Of a stretch of 64,000 nt of DNA, positions 48,101 to 61,400 are shown piece by piece. Every line of letters starts with the position of its first letter. Positions within the stretch are counted from its first letter, which is position 1. The notes beneath the pieces are model-generated. The model did not search any database and was not told the DNA's origin. It worked only from the letters and a program-made list of their open reading frames with translations. The stretch is from Branchiostoma floridae. Its lineage: Eukaryota; Chordata; Leptocardii; Amphioxiformes; Branchiostomatidae. The position numbers and the translations under genes are program-made. The DNA is taken from NCBI RefSeq assembly GCF_000003815.2, contig NC_049980.1:10870879-10934878 (forward strand). The letters are read 5' to 3'.

Positions 48101-51100
48101 GTAGTTACATGTAACTTATGTTTTATCCTATCAAGAAATAAATACGTATGCATGTAGGTGGGGGAAAGTTGTGTTCCAACTGAAAAATTTCAGGTTGCCC
48201 ACTGCGCTACCTGGATTTAAAATTACGACTTACGTTACGTTGCGCCAACCAAAATGCATTTTCAAGTGTGCAAGTGGGTATTTCGAGCACTGTTGCTGCA
48301 GCCTTTGGGTTTATCTCTAAGGAGATGTTCCAACAGACAAGGAAATAAGAAGTCTGTAGTGCCATTGTCCAAGTGGTAACCACAATTACCAATCCGAAGT
48401 GGTACTGAAAAAGAGAAGGGAACCTGGATCGTTTAGACAGTACAGTAGAGAAGGCAGGAAAGGATGCAGGATACCAGAGATTCTGATAGCTTGGAAGAGA
48501 AATGAAGAGGAGCTAAATAAGAAGAAAGGACTCAATGGGAAAGAGATTGCAAACATTGCTGTTGATTGGAAGAGAGACAAATCCTACTACAAACCCTGAA
48601 AACCCAACATCGATCTTTCACATCAACAGCAGAAGTTGATATATTGTAAGTGTAAAGCTGGCCCAACTCAAGAACACAGCTAGCCCTGTCACTACCGATA
48701 ACCACGAAAACTCCATCTGCGGTCAACCTAAAATTGAACAATGTTACACGCCATTGACATTGGTTCTTTTGATTCTGTTGTAAATAGACTCAGTGTACCA
48801 ATGAAACATTGTTGAAATTCAGTATCATAGGCATCTTGCTTACAATGACAGATATCAGGGCTCTAAATACTACCTTCTTATGCAGGGTAGTGCAGGTAAA
48901 ATTGGAGCTGTGCAGGTATTTCTGGTGTCTACCTGCACCTAACCTGCACTGGTCCATGTACTGGGTATATACAGGTTAGTGCAGGTAAAATTGGGGCTGT
49001 GCAGGTATTTCTGGTGTCTACCTGCACCTAACCTGCACTGTACTGGTCCATGTACTGAGTATATACAGGTTAGTGCAGGTAAAATTGGGGCTGTGCAGGT
49101 ATTTCTGGTCTACCTGCACCTAACCTGCACTGGTCCATGTACTGGGTACAGGTTAGTGCAAGTAAAATTGGAGCTGTGCAGGTATTTCTGGTGTCTACCT
49201 GCACCTAACCTGCACTGGTCCATGTACTGGGTATATACAGGATAGTGCAGGTAAAATTGGAGCTGTGAAGGTATTTCTGGTGTCTACCTGCGCCTAACCT
49301 GCACTGGTCCATGTAATGGGTATATACAGGTTAGTGCAGGTAAAATTGGAGCTGTGCAGGTATTTCTGGTGTCTACCTGCACCTAACCTGCACTGGTCTA
49401 TGTCATGAGTATATACAGGTTAGTGCAGGTAAAATTGGAGCTGTGCAGGTATCTTTTATGTCTACCTGCACCTAACATGCAGGTCCCAAATACTAGGTTT
49501 TTATACATAAACGTTATATGATGTAGGTGTACGTGGATTGTTATTAGCTGCATTGAATGTTACCAATATTCTGTAGAAAAGAAAAAATAGCAATGGTTCC
49601 TGAACAACTTTAGTATGAACTATACTTCAAAAATTCAGAGTGGTACAGGTAAAATTTGTCTGGTGCAGGCTATTTTCAATGTTACCTGCAACAGTGCAGG
49701 TATGCAGAAAAAGTATTACGAGCCTTGGATATAGTATGTACATGTACAAGAGAGCTTAGTAGTAGAGAGAACAGTCAACTGTTGCTTTTCTGTCCATACT
49801 TCTCGACACATATACAAAAACACTGGTTTTAAGCTTGGCAAAAAAAACTGTGTTTTTGTAACCTTGAAACAATGTTTCTTTTTGAAGTTGCCCAATTCCT
49901 TGGCATCGAGTTTCTGAAAATTTTACCACTATTCTTGTGAAGCTAAAGATACTCTGTAGTTGATTTGGGTACTCTTTGTTATTCTCAGCACTTGTCGAAT
50001 TACTGCCCTACCGTGATTTCCCTGTTTTTGGCCAAATAATGGAAATTCGCCCCAATACTTGCTGCCTTGTTACCATGACAACCAAGAATATTAAGCCAAA
50101 CCTGATAGGAAGGTATCTTGGAGTGTAATGTATCATTCAATTACACAAAATGTGCAAAAAGAACTGAAGCAATGCAGTCAGTGCTTGCAGACCTTAGCAA
50201 CGTCACACAAGTACATGGCGAGGGGGGTATCCAAACTTCAGGGGGTATGTACAGGGGGGTTAGAGTTTTACAATTGCCTAATTTTTGTGATTTCTGTGTT
50301 TATATAGATCATCTCCATATTTTAGGATGCGTATTTCAAAAAGTTTGTACTAATGTCCCCCCCTACCACAAGGTACAGCATTGAAAGTTTCAGGCAATCT
50401 GCAATAACTGCTAATTTTATTCCCAATCCCTAGCAGTAAGAGGTTAGTTTGCAAGACCTGCCTGGCAAGATGTGAAGTAATGGAATAACTCAGAACATCT
50501 GGACCAAGTGACCTGGATGAACCACACAGAGATCACTACAGAGAGAGCTATGATCATGAAGATTTCCTGTACCACTGTCATGGGCATTTTGAAACACACT
50601 CCAACTTTCCAAAAGTATCACTTCTTCCTGACGTCAAATTCAACAACTCAAAAACTGTCTGCTACCGAAAATCAAATCCATAGCATGTCCAGGACAAAAT
50701 ATAGGAAAACCCAGAAGTTCTGCTGCAGCACCTACAAAAGCCCCTAGGGGGATCGAAATTGACCTTGACCTTTGTTAATCCATCCAGGCTTTCTTAAGTT
50801 ATGCAGACCATAGATATCCAGAAACACACAGTGACACACATACAGATCTACCCCAAACAATATCTCCATTTTTTGTGGAGGTAATAATGATAAAAGAAAT
50901 GCCTTGTATTTCCAAATAGCCCCAAGATATTCCATTTTTCTAATTCCTCCTCTGAGCTGTACCAGAGATATGCATGATTGAGGATGCCAGGATATTGGCT
51001 CTTACAGCAATGGATAAACATGAAGCCTTAAAGTGAAGGTTAATTGGATTATAAGGTTTTCTTTGTCTGGAAGAAGGTGCACTAATTTCACATCTCTGGT

Positions 51101-54100
51101 ATCAAAGGTATGTACAGCATACTAGTATTTCTTTGCATTGACGTTAAAGGTCTATCTTGACTTGTTGGCATGTCACATTGTGGGACAGCAAATTAAAATG
51201 TTCTTGCTGTGCCTCTGAGCAGGATTTGTTTACAGGGAGGGGCTGCTAGCCCTTCAAGTCAACCAATATTCTCGTACATAAATAGTGGTTCACACTTACT
51301 AAGTTAGTCTACTATTTTTATCAACACGTATAGTGGGTAATGAGTAGAGTAGAGTAGAGATCTTCGGTTGTTCGAGGCTCCCCTCAAACGCAGGACCGAT
51401 GTACAAATGGGTGAAAAGTCAGCAGGCACTATGTTTACATGTACTTGTATTGGTAAACAGTGACTGAGAATGATATCATGTTCCTCGTAAGAGGTGTAAA
51501 TATAGGAATGAGGTTTTCATGGACCACCCAAAAGACAACACTGGTACCATTGACATCTGTTCTACAAAAACTGAAAACATGATGCCAGGATTCATAATAA
51601 AGGACCCACAGAACACATGTAAGACTTTGGACTTGGCCTGGGTCCCAACATATGCTGGTTAGGTTTATATGCTTAAGTAACTATTGGAGTTGACATGACC
51701 TCTGCTGCCTTAAGCAATGTTGGCATACAGACTTACTTTGGACTAAAACCTGCTGTTTCTTCCATCACACATTTATTAGAGCAGTATAGGTGCCCAACCT
51801 TTAGGTCTGTTGGTATGTGTGTATATAGAACTTAGAAGCCTCGTGCAATTGGATGCTTCGTGTATATGTAAACATTCTTATTTACATACAATTACAACAT
51901 GATGATGACAACATTCTCTAGATCTGCATCATTAAAACAATGCTAATAGTATTATTATGCTATGCATTTTGCTTGGAATTGTGTCATACTCAAATTGTTC
52001 TTCATAGGCATTGTACTTCCTCTTTGGGCCGTCAAACTCTCAAGAAAAAGTTAGGTACACTATATTCTGTAACTTTGGGACTGTACTGAGTCTTAGATTA
52101 CTTAAAAAAAATTATGTAAACAGACCCACTTAGTAGTGTCTATTTGCAAAGTACACCTCAGCTAATTGATGGGCGATTAAGTTTGAAATAGATATCAAAT
52201 CTATAAACAACAGAGGGTAAAGTAAAACTTAAAGTGTTATGCTCATCTGGGCAGGTTTAAAAAAAAAAGAAGATAATTATGTGGCTACTTGTTTGACTTC
52301 TCATTCTTTCTAATCTTTGTGTAGCAATAAGCTATATTTATATCGATGCAATATTTTCTTCCATATGTGCTGGGCATAATTGTCTCTGTTCAATGCAGCT
52401 TTTTCATAACAACAGCATTATCAATGTTACCCTGACCTTCATGGTAGAAATGTGCTAACAATAGACTATGACATTTGTGCTCGCTTGCAACTTAATATTC
52501 AGAACAAGGGCATAGGAAAGTGACTGAAAACCAGGACATACCACTACTGTTCGTGGGTAAACATGCTGGTCATTGCACAAGACAGTCACATGCCACAATT
52601 GTGTCATTGTCAGATGAGAAAATTATATTTGTTATGGTTGCACTGCCATTTGGAAAATACATTTTAATGTAAAAATGTATGGAGGAAAATCTGGATATCG
52701 ATCTGGTAAAAAAAAAGATCAGGAAAAATATAACAGAAAGTGCTGCCGTGCCTGCTCAGTGAATGTACTGTATCTTTTGCCATCTCCCCTATAACATGAA
52801 TGGTTCACCCCAGAGCTCCTCTATTGTCCTTTCAATATAAATGATCACACCAACTTCAGAGTGATAGGTATAACCTTATCAACGTCTACAAATTTGTCTT
52901 ACGGGAATTACTGTTCTCGTTTGCAGAGTTCTGGCTTTGTGTCGCCAATCAGGAAGATGTTCTCCAAGAGCGAGCGCGGCAGCGATAAGAAACCGTCCAT
53001 CGTGAGACACCGGCGTCCTCTTCACGCGGTTGCCCTTGAGCCTCCTGAATACCTCATCGACCCAGAACTACTCATAGAGGACTATATTGAAAAAGAAGTC
53101 AAGGTATGGTGCAATCTACAATGTTTATTATTATGTTGTTACATTTGGGGATGTTTGGTTTGGCAGTTAAAAAGGTATTTAGCAAGTTCTTTATACTCTT
53201 ATAATACAATGTAGTTGTAACTGAATGCCATCTGTCTAATGTTAAGGGCAATCACATGCACTGTTTTATGGTTTCAGACAGGAGACAGGCAAATTTTCTG
53301 GTATCGTAGAAACTTATCAAATGGCATCATAATTTTGTCCAAAAATGATTACACCTACAGTGTATTTATTTTGCAGAAGAAGCAGTCAAAATTTAAACAT
53401 TGAACATTGGTTTTGATATTGAGTTTGACCTAACCGCAGTGCTCCAAACAATTTATGCTCATGTTTGCACAGAGCTTGATATGAAACCCTAAGACTAATA
53501 TTATGTCTGTACATTATATGATGGAAAAAGGAAATACAAAGATTGTGTGGTTTGTACAAAAGCAATGTCAGAAGATTTATAACTGTAACATGTACCATGT
53601 TGTGCCTTTGTGCTGGGTGTCCTCGGGTCAAAGAGAGAACAATTTATTGATCCCCGTGCCCACATCTGTCAGACTAATTCCCCTCTGTTGCGTGCACACA
53701 ATATTTTTTTCAACACTAGAAACAGCCAGGCAGCCTTTGTGAGGCACTTTTCTCTACATTATTCATGTCATTTTTGTTGAATATCATGGTAAAAGTAATT
53801 GTTCTCAATTGTTAAAGAGAACAAGATACATGTGATTTGTGTGCCTTACCAAAATTTGTGCAATGGTCGTTAGGGAATTGTTGCAGAAAATGATAGATTG
53901 GTGTAACTTTTGTAACAATACCACAAACATGTACTAACAATTTCATTTTATGGTGGTGTCCTCATGATGCTTGGAAAACCTGGATACAAAATTCACTATT
54001 AACTTTTCTTAGGCTCACATAAATTGATTATACTTAATTTTTGTTCAAGATTTTTGACCAAACCAAATATAGATTTCACTAGTAGTAGTTATTTTGATTC

Positions 54101-57100
54101 CATTCAAAAACATTTAATCCCTAAAACTGGATAAAAAGGGAGTTTACTTCCAGACATTTTGAGTGTTATCTGTCACTCCTCTAGTTATCTTCAGCGTCAC
54201 TAGAATATACATTTTTCTTTGAAGATTTTCAACCAAACCAAACACAACTTTCATCATCTTTAATAATTAATTACTTTGATTGCTGTTGTTTCCACAGTAC
54301 TTAGGAGCAATACCCAACGTACCTCAGGGTCTGGATCTGACCAATAGGACAGAAGTCTTGAGAATAGTGGATGATGGGAAGGTGAGGATCTTAGCATTTG
54401 GGGATATTTTTTGTTAATGATTGGATAACATTTTTCTGTGTTCTGTGTTTGGTTAAAAGTTTAATAAAATATGCAATCTTAGAAGTTGAAGTGAGAAATC
54501 TTTAAGTTAGGAAAAGTTAGACTTAGACAGATAACAGAAAATGTGTCGATAGCACCATAGTGCATTACATGATTATGTATCTTGTACTTGCATGTACATG
54601 TATGCAGGCTTGCCAATGAAAAGGACAGCTTTGAAATCTTTGTCAGTCTGTATTACCTTGTGGTTTGTCACTCTTCTTTATAAGAAGACCAGATTCTCTA
54701 GGTCCCCTGGGTGGTCAAGTTTGACTGTATATCTATCCATAGATTCAGTTGATAATTTTTATCTGACTACAGCATGTACATGATTGTATAATAATACTTC
54801 TGTTCTCCAATTTTGCAGAGAAGGGGTTTGTTACCCTGGACATTACATCTAGAACACGATGCCATCATGAGTCTGTCTGCCAACCATGTAAAGCTGCTGC
54901 GTAGAGACGGGGAGGACTTGTTACACCGAGTCCCGGTACACGACATCGCGGCAGTCTGCTACGTACGCGATGACGGGCTCAATCTACTGGCCCTGAAAAT
55001 AGGTCAGTGTTCCTAGCCTTTTCTATTCTTCAATAACACAGTCGGGCCACGTTTATTTGATTATATGTATGACATCCTCTAGGAACCCCAAAACTAATGT
55101 GTGCAAATAAAAAAACAAAAAATAGTTGCCTTCCGTGTAAGTACATTTGTAGTTAGAAATGTTTTTGGAAATTGCCGGATGTCATCAATATAGTCAAATG
55201 AACATGGCCTATACTGACAAGAAAACTAAAACAGTAAAAATGAACTTAGTCAAATGACAATGTCATGGCCATTTGGGGCATCGTAATTTTTTTCTTTTTT
55301 CCTAGCTTTAGTATTGCTAGCCTTGTATCTCAAATCTTTGTTTTGTAAGTGTTTGTATATATGATGCTGCATTTAGTTTGCATTTGGCCAGAATGCCCTA
55401 CACAATGTTAGAGACTGCAGTACCACATACAAATACCAGGTGGCATGCACAGTGAAGTACTACGTAGTAACATGTTTATCATCATGCATGATTGTGTTAG
55501 ACAGGCTAACAATTGATGGTTTAAATGATTATTAGTCTAAGATTAATTTCTTAAAACCAATAAAATGTGGCTCTTTCCTCTCTACAGGTTCTGAAGGTGC
55601 TGATAGTGAAGTCTGTAACATAGTTGTTTTACATGCTGAAAGTAGGGTAAGTACAACTTTTGGAGTGTTTTTCAAGGTCAAACTTGCTATGTTTCTGACT
55701 TGTTTCTTCGCTTCCCATTTGCCTCATGTAGTGTTACACAATGTTATACACAACTTGTTAAAAAATAGCTGTCAAGTTGTTTAGAAAGGTTGCTTTACAG
55801 CAATGGTATTGTTTTCTGTGTGTTATTTTGGTACAAATGAATGTGTAATACTGTGTTGTCTATTGCACCTGTCCTGTAGGCAGCATCTGAGGAGCTCTGC
55901 TCTCTGATTGGTCAGACTTTCCAGCTGGTCTACACAGAGTCCACCATGGCATTTCTGGACCGGTCCATTTTACAGGGGGCGTCCACCCCCAGATATGGCA
56001 TGTCCCTCAGAAGTAGTAAGTCCCAATATTTAAATACCATCAACAATATACCAGGTAAAAAGGTGCATGATTTATTGGTAGACAATTGGAACTACATCTC
56101 AAATAGTAAACACACCACTCTATATGCTTTCATGTATATATACACGTGTAGTTACATTGATCAAGGCATTAGAACAGAATGTCTTAAAATACCGGTATGA
56201 TATTATAAGAGAATGTCAGCATTTCAAAGATTGAAACTGGTCTGCTTTCCTTCCCAGCCACTTCCAGTCCTGCCAGACCCAGTGTAGCAGAGGTTTTCGC
56301 ATCCACGTAAGTTGCACAAAGTTTTTGAAAGTGCCTGGTAGAGCTAAGTATGCTTATACACAAGTTAGTGTCCTTTATTGTACCATAGTGCCCTTTACCG
56401 TACTATATTCCAGATTAATGAAATCAGCTAGCATTGGTACAGCCAGCATCGCACTGTCAAAAGCTCAAGTCCAAATTTGTTAATCACCAGGTAGCCGCAA
56501 ATTGAGTGCATTTTTTTGCCTGAAAATCTAGCCTATGGCAGTGCTATCGCTCTGTGACCTACAAGCACTGGCTGATCCCTAAAAGCACAGTGACAGAGAA
56601 GACACAGGCTGATAATATCCTTTTGAACTGCTGTGTGAAGCTGACTCACCTGTTATTTCTCCCTAACATGATATAATTATACTGTTTGCTGTACTGTTGC
56701 AGGCCACCAAGACCGTCCAATAATAATCACTCTCCGACGAGGGAAGCCCGGTCAACACCCCAGCACACACGGAAGGAAAGTGTGGCAAAAAGTGAGAGTG
56801 ACATCAGTATCACCCCGTCTGCTCAGGAGCTCCTACAAGACTACATGTCTCTTGTATGTGGACACTTCTGTTGAGTTATTGTGGTATCTCACTGCACTTG
56901 GGGCACCAGCCCTGTGGGGTTTGTTTACTGCAGTTTTGCTATTTTCGCCGATTTTTTATCATTTAGATACTGCATAATATGTAAAAGTATGACTAATAAG
57001 ACAACAAAATACATGTACACAAAATGTAAGAAAATTTGTTCTTTATCTCTGAAATTCATCGAGTCATCTACTAAAACCCCGCAGTGCCGCACCAGTGCCC

Positions 57101-58461
57101 CAAGTGCAGTTACATACCACCTTTACCTTTTATTTGACTATATAATAATAATATAAACAGTACAGTCATATTCTATGTCATAAAGTTTATGTTTTACTAA
57201 CTGCTAAAGAATGTTTCGAAAGATAGTTTTGACATACGTTCCAAACAATAAAAAAATAAAAATTTATATTTACGGTATACTTTTGTTGCAACTGGAATAT
57301 CAAGGAAGCAAAATTAAATGTCTTACGCAAACATTTTAAAGTGTAGAATATTCTAGACTTTGTTAAAGGATAATATTTTTTTTCTTTTTCTCAGTTGAAG
57401 ACAAGGTTGAAAACAGAAGAGTTGAAGCAGTTTGCGCTCCTGTTGAGACAGTACCGCACCAGTATTAGTGTTCGGGAGTTCTGTATCCGCCTGAAGGACT
57501 TGTACAGGGAGGAGAGGAAGTTCCTGATGGCAGGTCAGACATCAAGCCTTGTCAAGTTGATTTATGCATTTTCCATCTATTAATGTTTCTCTCTTTCTGG
57601 AAATTCATATGTCAAATGGTCCCATCATGGAAGGACCCAGTTTATAAGATTTCCTCATAAATTATGCAAATTATATTCTGATTTGCATGATAACCATCTA
57701 ATTATATCCAACATCACTTAAGCTATCTACATACCAAAAATCATGGTGATCCATCAACCCCTTCTTGAGTTATTCTCTTTCAAAGTCTGGAACTTTTCCA
57801 AAAAAAAAGCCACTAAGGCGCCCAAAACCACACCATTTGCTCTTTGCTCCAAGAGCTGGTGTATGTACTACTGAAAATTCATGACCACAGCATGTCCAGA
57901 ATGTGAGATATCAAAACCGTAAGTTCTGCTGCAGTACCGTTATTTTAGTGGAAGAAATTGGTGGTCTGCCACTCCACTAGCAGAAAAGCAGGAACCTTCA
58001 GTCTTTTAAGGTAGCTATTTGGCACTTAATTTGTGTTAGTTATGGGGTTGGGCAGCAGGGATAGGGTGAAGCAGTTGTGACAGATGTTGGAATAAATATT
58101 TCCTTGTCCTTGGTTTTGTTTTTCAGGTATGAGGCCATTTATTCCAGAAAAAGATAGTCAGTACTTTGAGAGTTTCCTGGAATCTATAGGAGTCGATGGC
58201 AATGGAATTCTCACAGACAGTTATCGCCGCTACAGGCGGACTATAAGCGATGCCTCGGCATCAACTTTTAGTGCCAACGGTGCCAATGGCAATGGCAACG
58301 GGAATGGGAACGGTAGAGACTCGGTGTCAATTCCATCCTCGGGGGGCGACGCCACGCCGGTTCCGCAGGAGACGGAGGAACTGGACAGAATGTTGTCGGA
58401 CATCCATAATGACATTGAGGCCTTGGCAACAAGTGTGGAAAACATCAACATGCAGTTTTAG
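42181..58461 (+). CDS. CCM2: CCM2 (malcavernin), PTB plus harmonin-homology adaptor
   Basis: Ten coding exons: 42181-42234, 52927-53103, 54298-54381, 54819-55002, 55588-55646, 55880-56015, 56258-56306, 56703-56853, 57395-57533 and 58127-58461. All junctions are in frame; 455 residues. The protein has RRPLHAVAL, then a PTB domain from about residue 70 ([53 protein letters not shown]). A Ser/Pro-rich linker leads to the harmonin-homology helices (about 285-370: [25 protein letters not shown] segment [13 protein letters not shown]). CCM2 bridges KRIT1 and the MEKK3 pathway at cell junctions. The vertebrate PTB insert is absent. Met10 (42208, GAAATGG, then EDDGRKKK) has better context and matches the vertebrate N-terminus, so the true start may be there (446 residues). 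The tail has a GN-repeat tract coded by 58283-58314. Confidence 0.95.
45852..46099 (+). repeat. Two direct copies of a ~75-bp G+C-rich unit
   Basis: GGGCATAGGTTCCCCGGCTG followed by ACCCCTAACCGGG, GGTGCCTCAAGTTCAACAA and GTGAAAAAA occurs at 45861 and again at 46029, 168 bases apart, in otherwise AT-rich sequence. The spacer is also partly similar. Confidence 0.85.
46380..47060. promoter_or_regulatory. CpG-rich block in CCM2 intron 1
   Basis: Dense CpGs (for example GCGCGGCCCCGCCGGCCGGC near 46440, GGCGCGCCG near 46846) in an intron that is otherwise AT-rich. This may be an internal regulatory region, an alternative promoter or a CpG-rich repeat. No exon could be identified. Confidence 0.3.
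47463..47612 (-). repeat. Dispersed repeat, copy inverted relative to 50227-50374
   Basis: Reads CCACAAGTAGGGGGGACA, AATACGC.CCTA.AAATATGGAGA, TAACCCCCCTGTACATACCC, CTGAAGTTT. The same landmarks occur in the same order on the opposite strand at 50227-50374. Confidence 0.75.
48014..48043. repeat. Perfect 11-bp hairpin
   Basis: GGTTCAGGTCC at 48014-48024 and its exact complement at 48033-48043, with an 8-base spacer that is itself GGACCTCT. Confidence 0.7.
48857..49727 (+). repeat. Inverted-repeat-bounded element containing a 7-copy 89-bp minisatellite
   Basis: Seven copies of a unit of about 89 bp begin (by TGCAGGTAAAATTGG) near 48891, 48980, 49074, 49157, 49246, 49335 and 49424. Each unit contains an inverted pair: TTAGTGCAGGT near its start and ACCTGCACCTAACC later. 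The outer ends also match in reverse: AGGGCTCTAAATACTAC at the left and GTATTACGAGCCTT at the right, each followed inward by a TGCAGG-containing segment. This suggests a transposon whose interior expanded. Confidence 0.75.
50227..50374 (+). repeat. Dispersed repeat, inverted partner of 47463-47612
   Basis: Begins ACTTCAGGGGGTATGTACAG and ends near GTCCCCCCCTACCACAAGG; the complement aligns with 47463-47612 along its whole length with moderate divergence in the AT-rich middle. Confidence 0.75.
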
Positions 58462-61400
58462 ACTCATTGCATCCACTGACTGGAGAGCAGCACGTACTAT
58501 TTCAGCCTGCTTTCACAGTGTGGTGTGACCTGTGCTACTGGTCTCAGGCTGACGTTTCATATACAGGTACTAGATGGCATGCCCTGGTATCATGCAGGTG
58601 TTTCACATTGGAGCATAAGTACTGCGTCTGGAGCACCATCATAAGCAAGGATAAAGCAATGTGTTCATGCCACTCGTCCCGCAACATCATCTGTTGTATG
58701 CCTGCCTTTACATGGTTCTGTGGAAACATCATCACATCTAACAATGGACTACTGGGAAATCCCTGTAATGTCCAGCTCACTAAAACTCACCAGGCCAGGC
58801 TCATCAGCACACTACCCAAAACTCAACTGAAGAACATGGCTGTGATGAAGACGTGTCACTCAAGAGACTCAACCATGTCTTCTTTCAACAATCTTTAATA
58901 TGTCTTCATGGACATTAAAGACCATTTGCTGTTTTAGTGCCATCTGCTAACATTGCATATACATGTACATGTAGTCCTCTCAAGTACTCATGCTATCCTC
59001 ATTATGGCTAACTATTCATCTTCTTTGTGCAGAAAATGCTTCAGACATTGTCGTGGTCAGGAAGTTACATGTAGATCAAGAACCTTCCTGACTCCAAATC
59101 ATTTGAGGATTTTGATGAACTAAACCTTGGAACCTTTCTGGCAAAGGACTAAAAAAAGACACCAAACTCATTATCACTAAAACTGATAGACCAATGAGTC
59201 ATTGGTCTATCAGTTTTAATGATAATTATGAGCTTTTCTCCAAACCCTACAAGAATGCAGTCTTGCATAGGTCTTCCCTAAGTGCCAATCATTCAAAGTT
59301 TAATTGCTGTGCAAAAAGTACTTGATGAATTGTCACATAACCTTTTTAATGTGACACAAACCCTTTGTCTGTGATAAGGAGTGTTTAACCTTTTCTGTTT
59401 GGTAATAAGTAACTTCATAAATCCTTAACAATCATGCATAGAGCTATACCCTTCAACATGTTTCTTAAGAGATGTTTTCATTGGCCTGTCTGATCTGGAC
59501 TTCTCTTTTTTTCTGATCCATTGCAAAAACAGTAACATATAATTCTTGCAGCTGTCTTGCTTCCATTTTCAAGCTAACTGCATAAAAAAAAGCAATGAAG
59601 CTGGTATGGCATTGGTGCGCCCATCCTGTCCATTGTAAGAGTACTTGCCAGGTGTATCGTACATGTACGTTCACCACCTCTATGTGAGCATGGAGTTGCC
59701 TGAGACATGACCAGGACAAGCACACATGTTCCAGGCATCCTGTACACAACCACTATGCACAACTGTCTGCTGAAAGAGCCCACAGCCAATGCCCACATGG
59801 GACAGAGTTGTATTTTCATCAGGAGAGAATAATATCTAGTGCTGTCACATATTTTTGTGTAAATGTATTTAAGATCTGTAAATGTGTGTATAAACTTTAG
59901 ATTGGCTAAAAAAGATGTTGCAAATGTCCTCTGCTGTTTCAACTTCTCACTGTGAACTGATAAATAAAAGTGTAGGAAAGTTTTGATAAGAACATTTCTT
60001 AGTCTGAAATAAACAGGAAATTGACTACCAGATTTTGTCTGATCCAAATTGTACTGTAACAAAACTAACTTTGATATAACAACCATTGATGAAGATAGTG
60101 TAGTAAAAAGTAGAATTAAAGGCCAGTTTTTAGAATCATTAAGGGGGTATCGCAATGAAGCTGCAGTATGTTGGCGGCAATTTGACAGAGCAATGAATTT
60201 AATGGTAAAAAATCTTTTTACACTTTGTGTATCTTGTTAATTTGTTACATGATATTCCCATCATAAAGTCAAGTGTAGAACGCCAACACACCACACTCAA
60301 GTGAGATACCCCTTTGAAGTGAATACTCCATTGTCATTAGAACTTTGCTCAATGATTTTGAGTGAAATAGCGTTCGTTTTGATAAAGTGAAACAAGGAAA
60401 GTTAGATTCCCTGTGATACAAGTAATTTATTTCATTCCAACTTTGTATGTAAGCTTTGTTATTATTGCTTTCTGACATAACAGTTGGGACAGTTGTTGGA
60501 AAGACTGCTGTATTCTTACAATGTGTATGTCATGTCTACCCCAGTAAAATAATTGCAGTGTTGTCCTGTCGTTTTTAGCTTGGGGAGCTCGCCAAATAAT
60601 GCAATTGAAGTGATACATTGCCCATACCCATTTTTCAGTACCACATTCTGTATCAAAGATGTGGATTCTGGTGCTCATAAACATTGGGGAAATTCCTACT
60701 TATGAAGAAACATAAAGAAAGATAACAACCATGCTTTATGTACACTGCTTATCGTGTGACTTCTTTTAGCTTTGAAAATTGTTACAAATATGCAAACTGT
60801 ACTGAAGTTAAATTATTATGTCATGTGAAAAATTATAGCAGGCTAGCTGTGTGATTTTTTAACTAAAACTGTAGCACCTTGTGGAAAAACATTGCAATTA
60901 TGGCATTGTGCAATCTTTCTCATTTTATAGTAAACCTGGTCTACATTTTACACATATGAGCAAAGGCTTTCTTATTTGATTAAACCAAGCTGTTACTTCT
61001 CCAAGAAAAATAATTCACAACTCTTGTGCTTTTATTCAGTTCAGTTCTGTTCAGTTCTAGTAGCGCTGTAGCAGTACAATTCTTAGAGGGGGTTTTAAAG
61101 ATGTTTTGGCAAGGAAGTGGTCGTTGATAGCTACATGTAAACAGCATGATAACTTATGGCAGGCTGTACCTTTAGGTTACCCACTGTAAACTTGATATTT
61201 TGTACAGCACTTGAAAAGTGCACATAGTTTTTCCTGTTGTCTGCTTGTCGCCTCTTGTGTTCAGTAACAGCTACTTAATAGATGCCTCTGTTGTACGAAA
61301 AGTTCATCAGATACAAAGGAGCAAAATCAGTATCTTTTTGAATGTTTAAAAGCAATTAATGGTACAATCACTGAATGTATCCATAACTGTTGCTAAATAT

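Larger units (their letters stand above)
42235..52926 (+). other. CCM2 intron 1 (10.7 kb)
   Basis: GT at 42235 and AG at 52926. No independent gene is visible inside. It carries the repeats annotated separately at 45852-46099, 47463-47612, 48857-49727 and 50227-50374, a CpG-rich block at about 46380-47060 and a dispersed repeat near 50680. Confidence 0.7.

Noticed and set aside
48857..49727. CRISPR-like repeat array
   Set aside because: Units are contiguous 89-bp tandem repeats without unique spacers, inside an intron of an animal gene.
59574..60155. 193-codon open frame on the minus strand
   Set aside because: Antisense to the CCM2 3' UTR and overlapping its polyadenylation signals; no recognisable domain.
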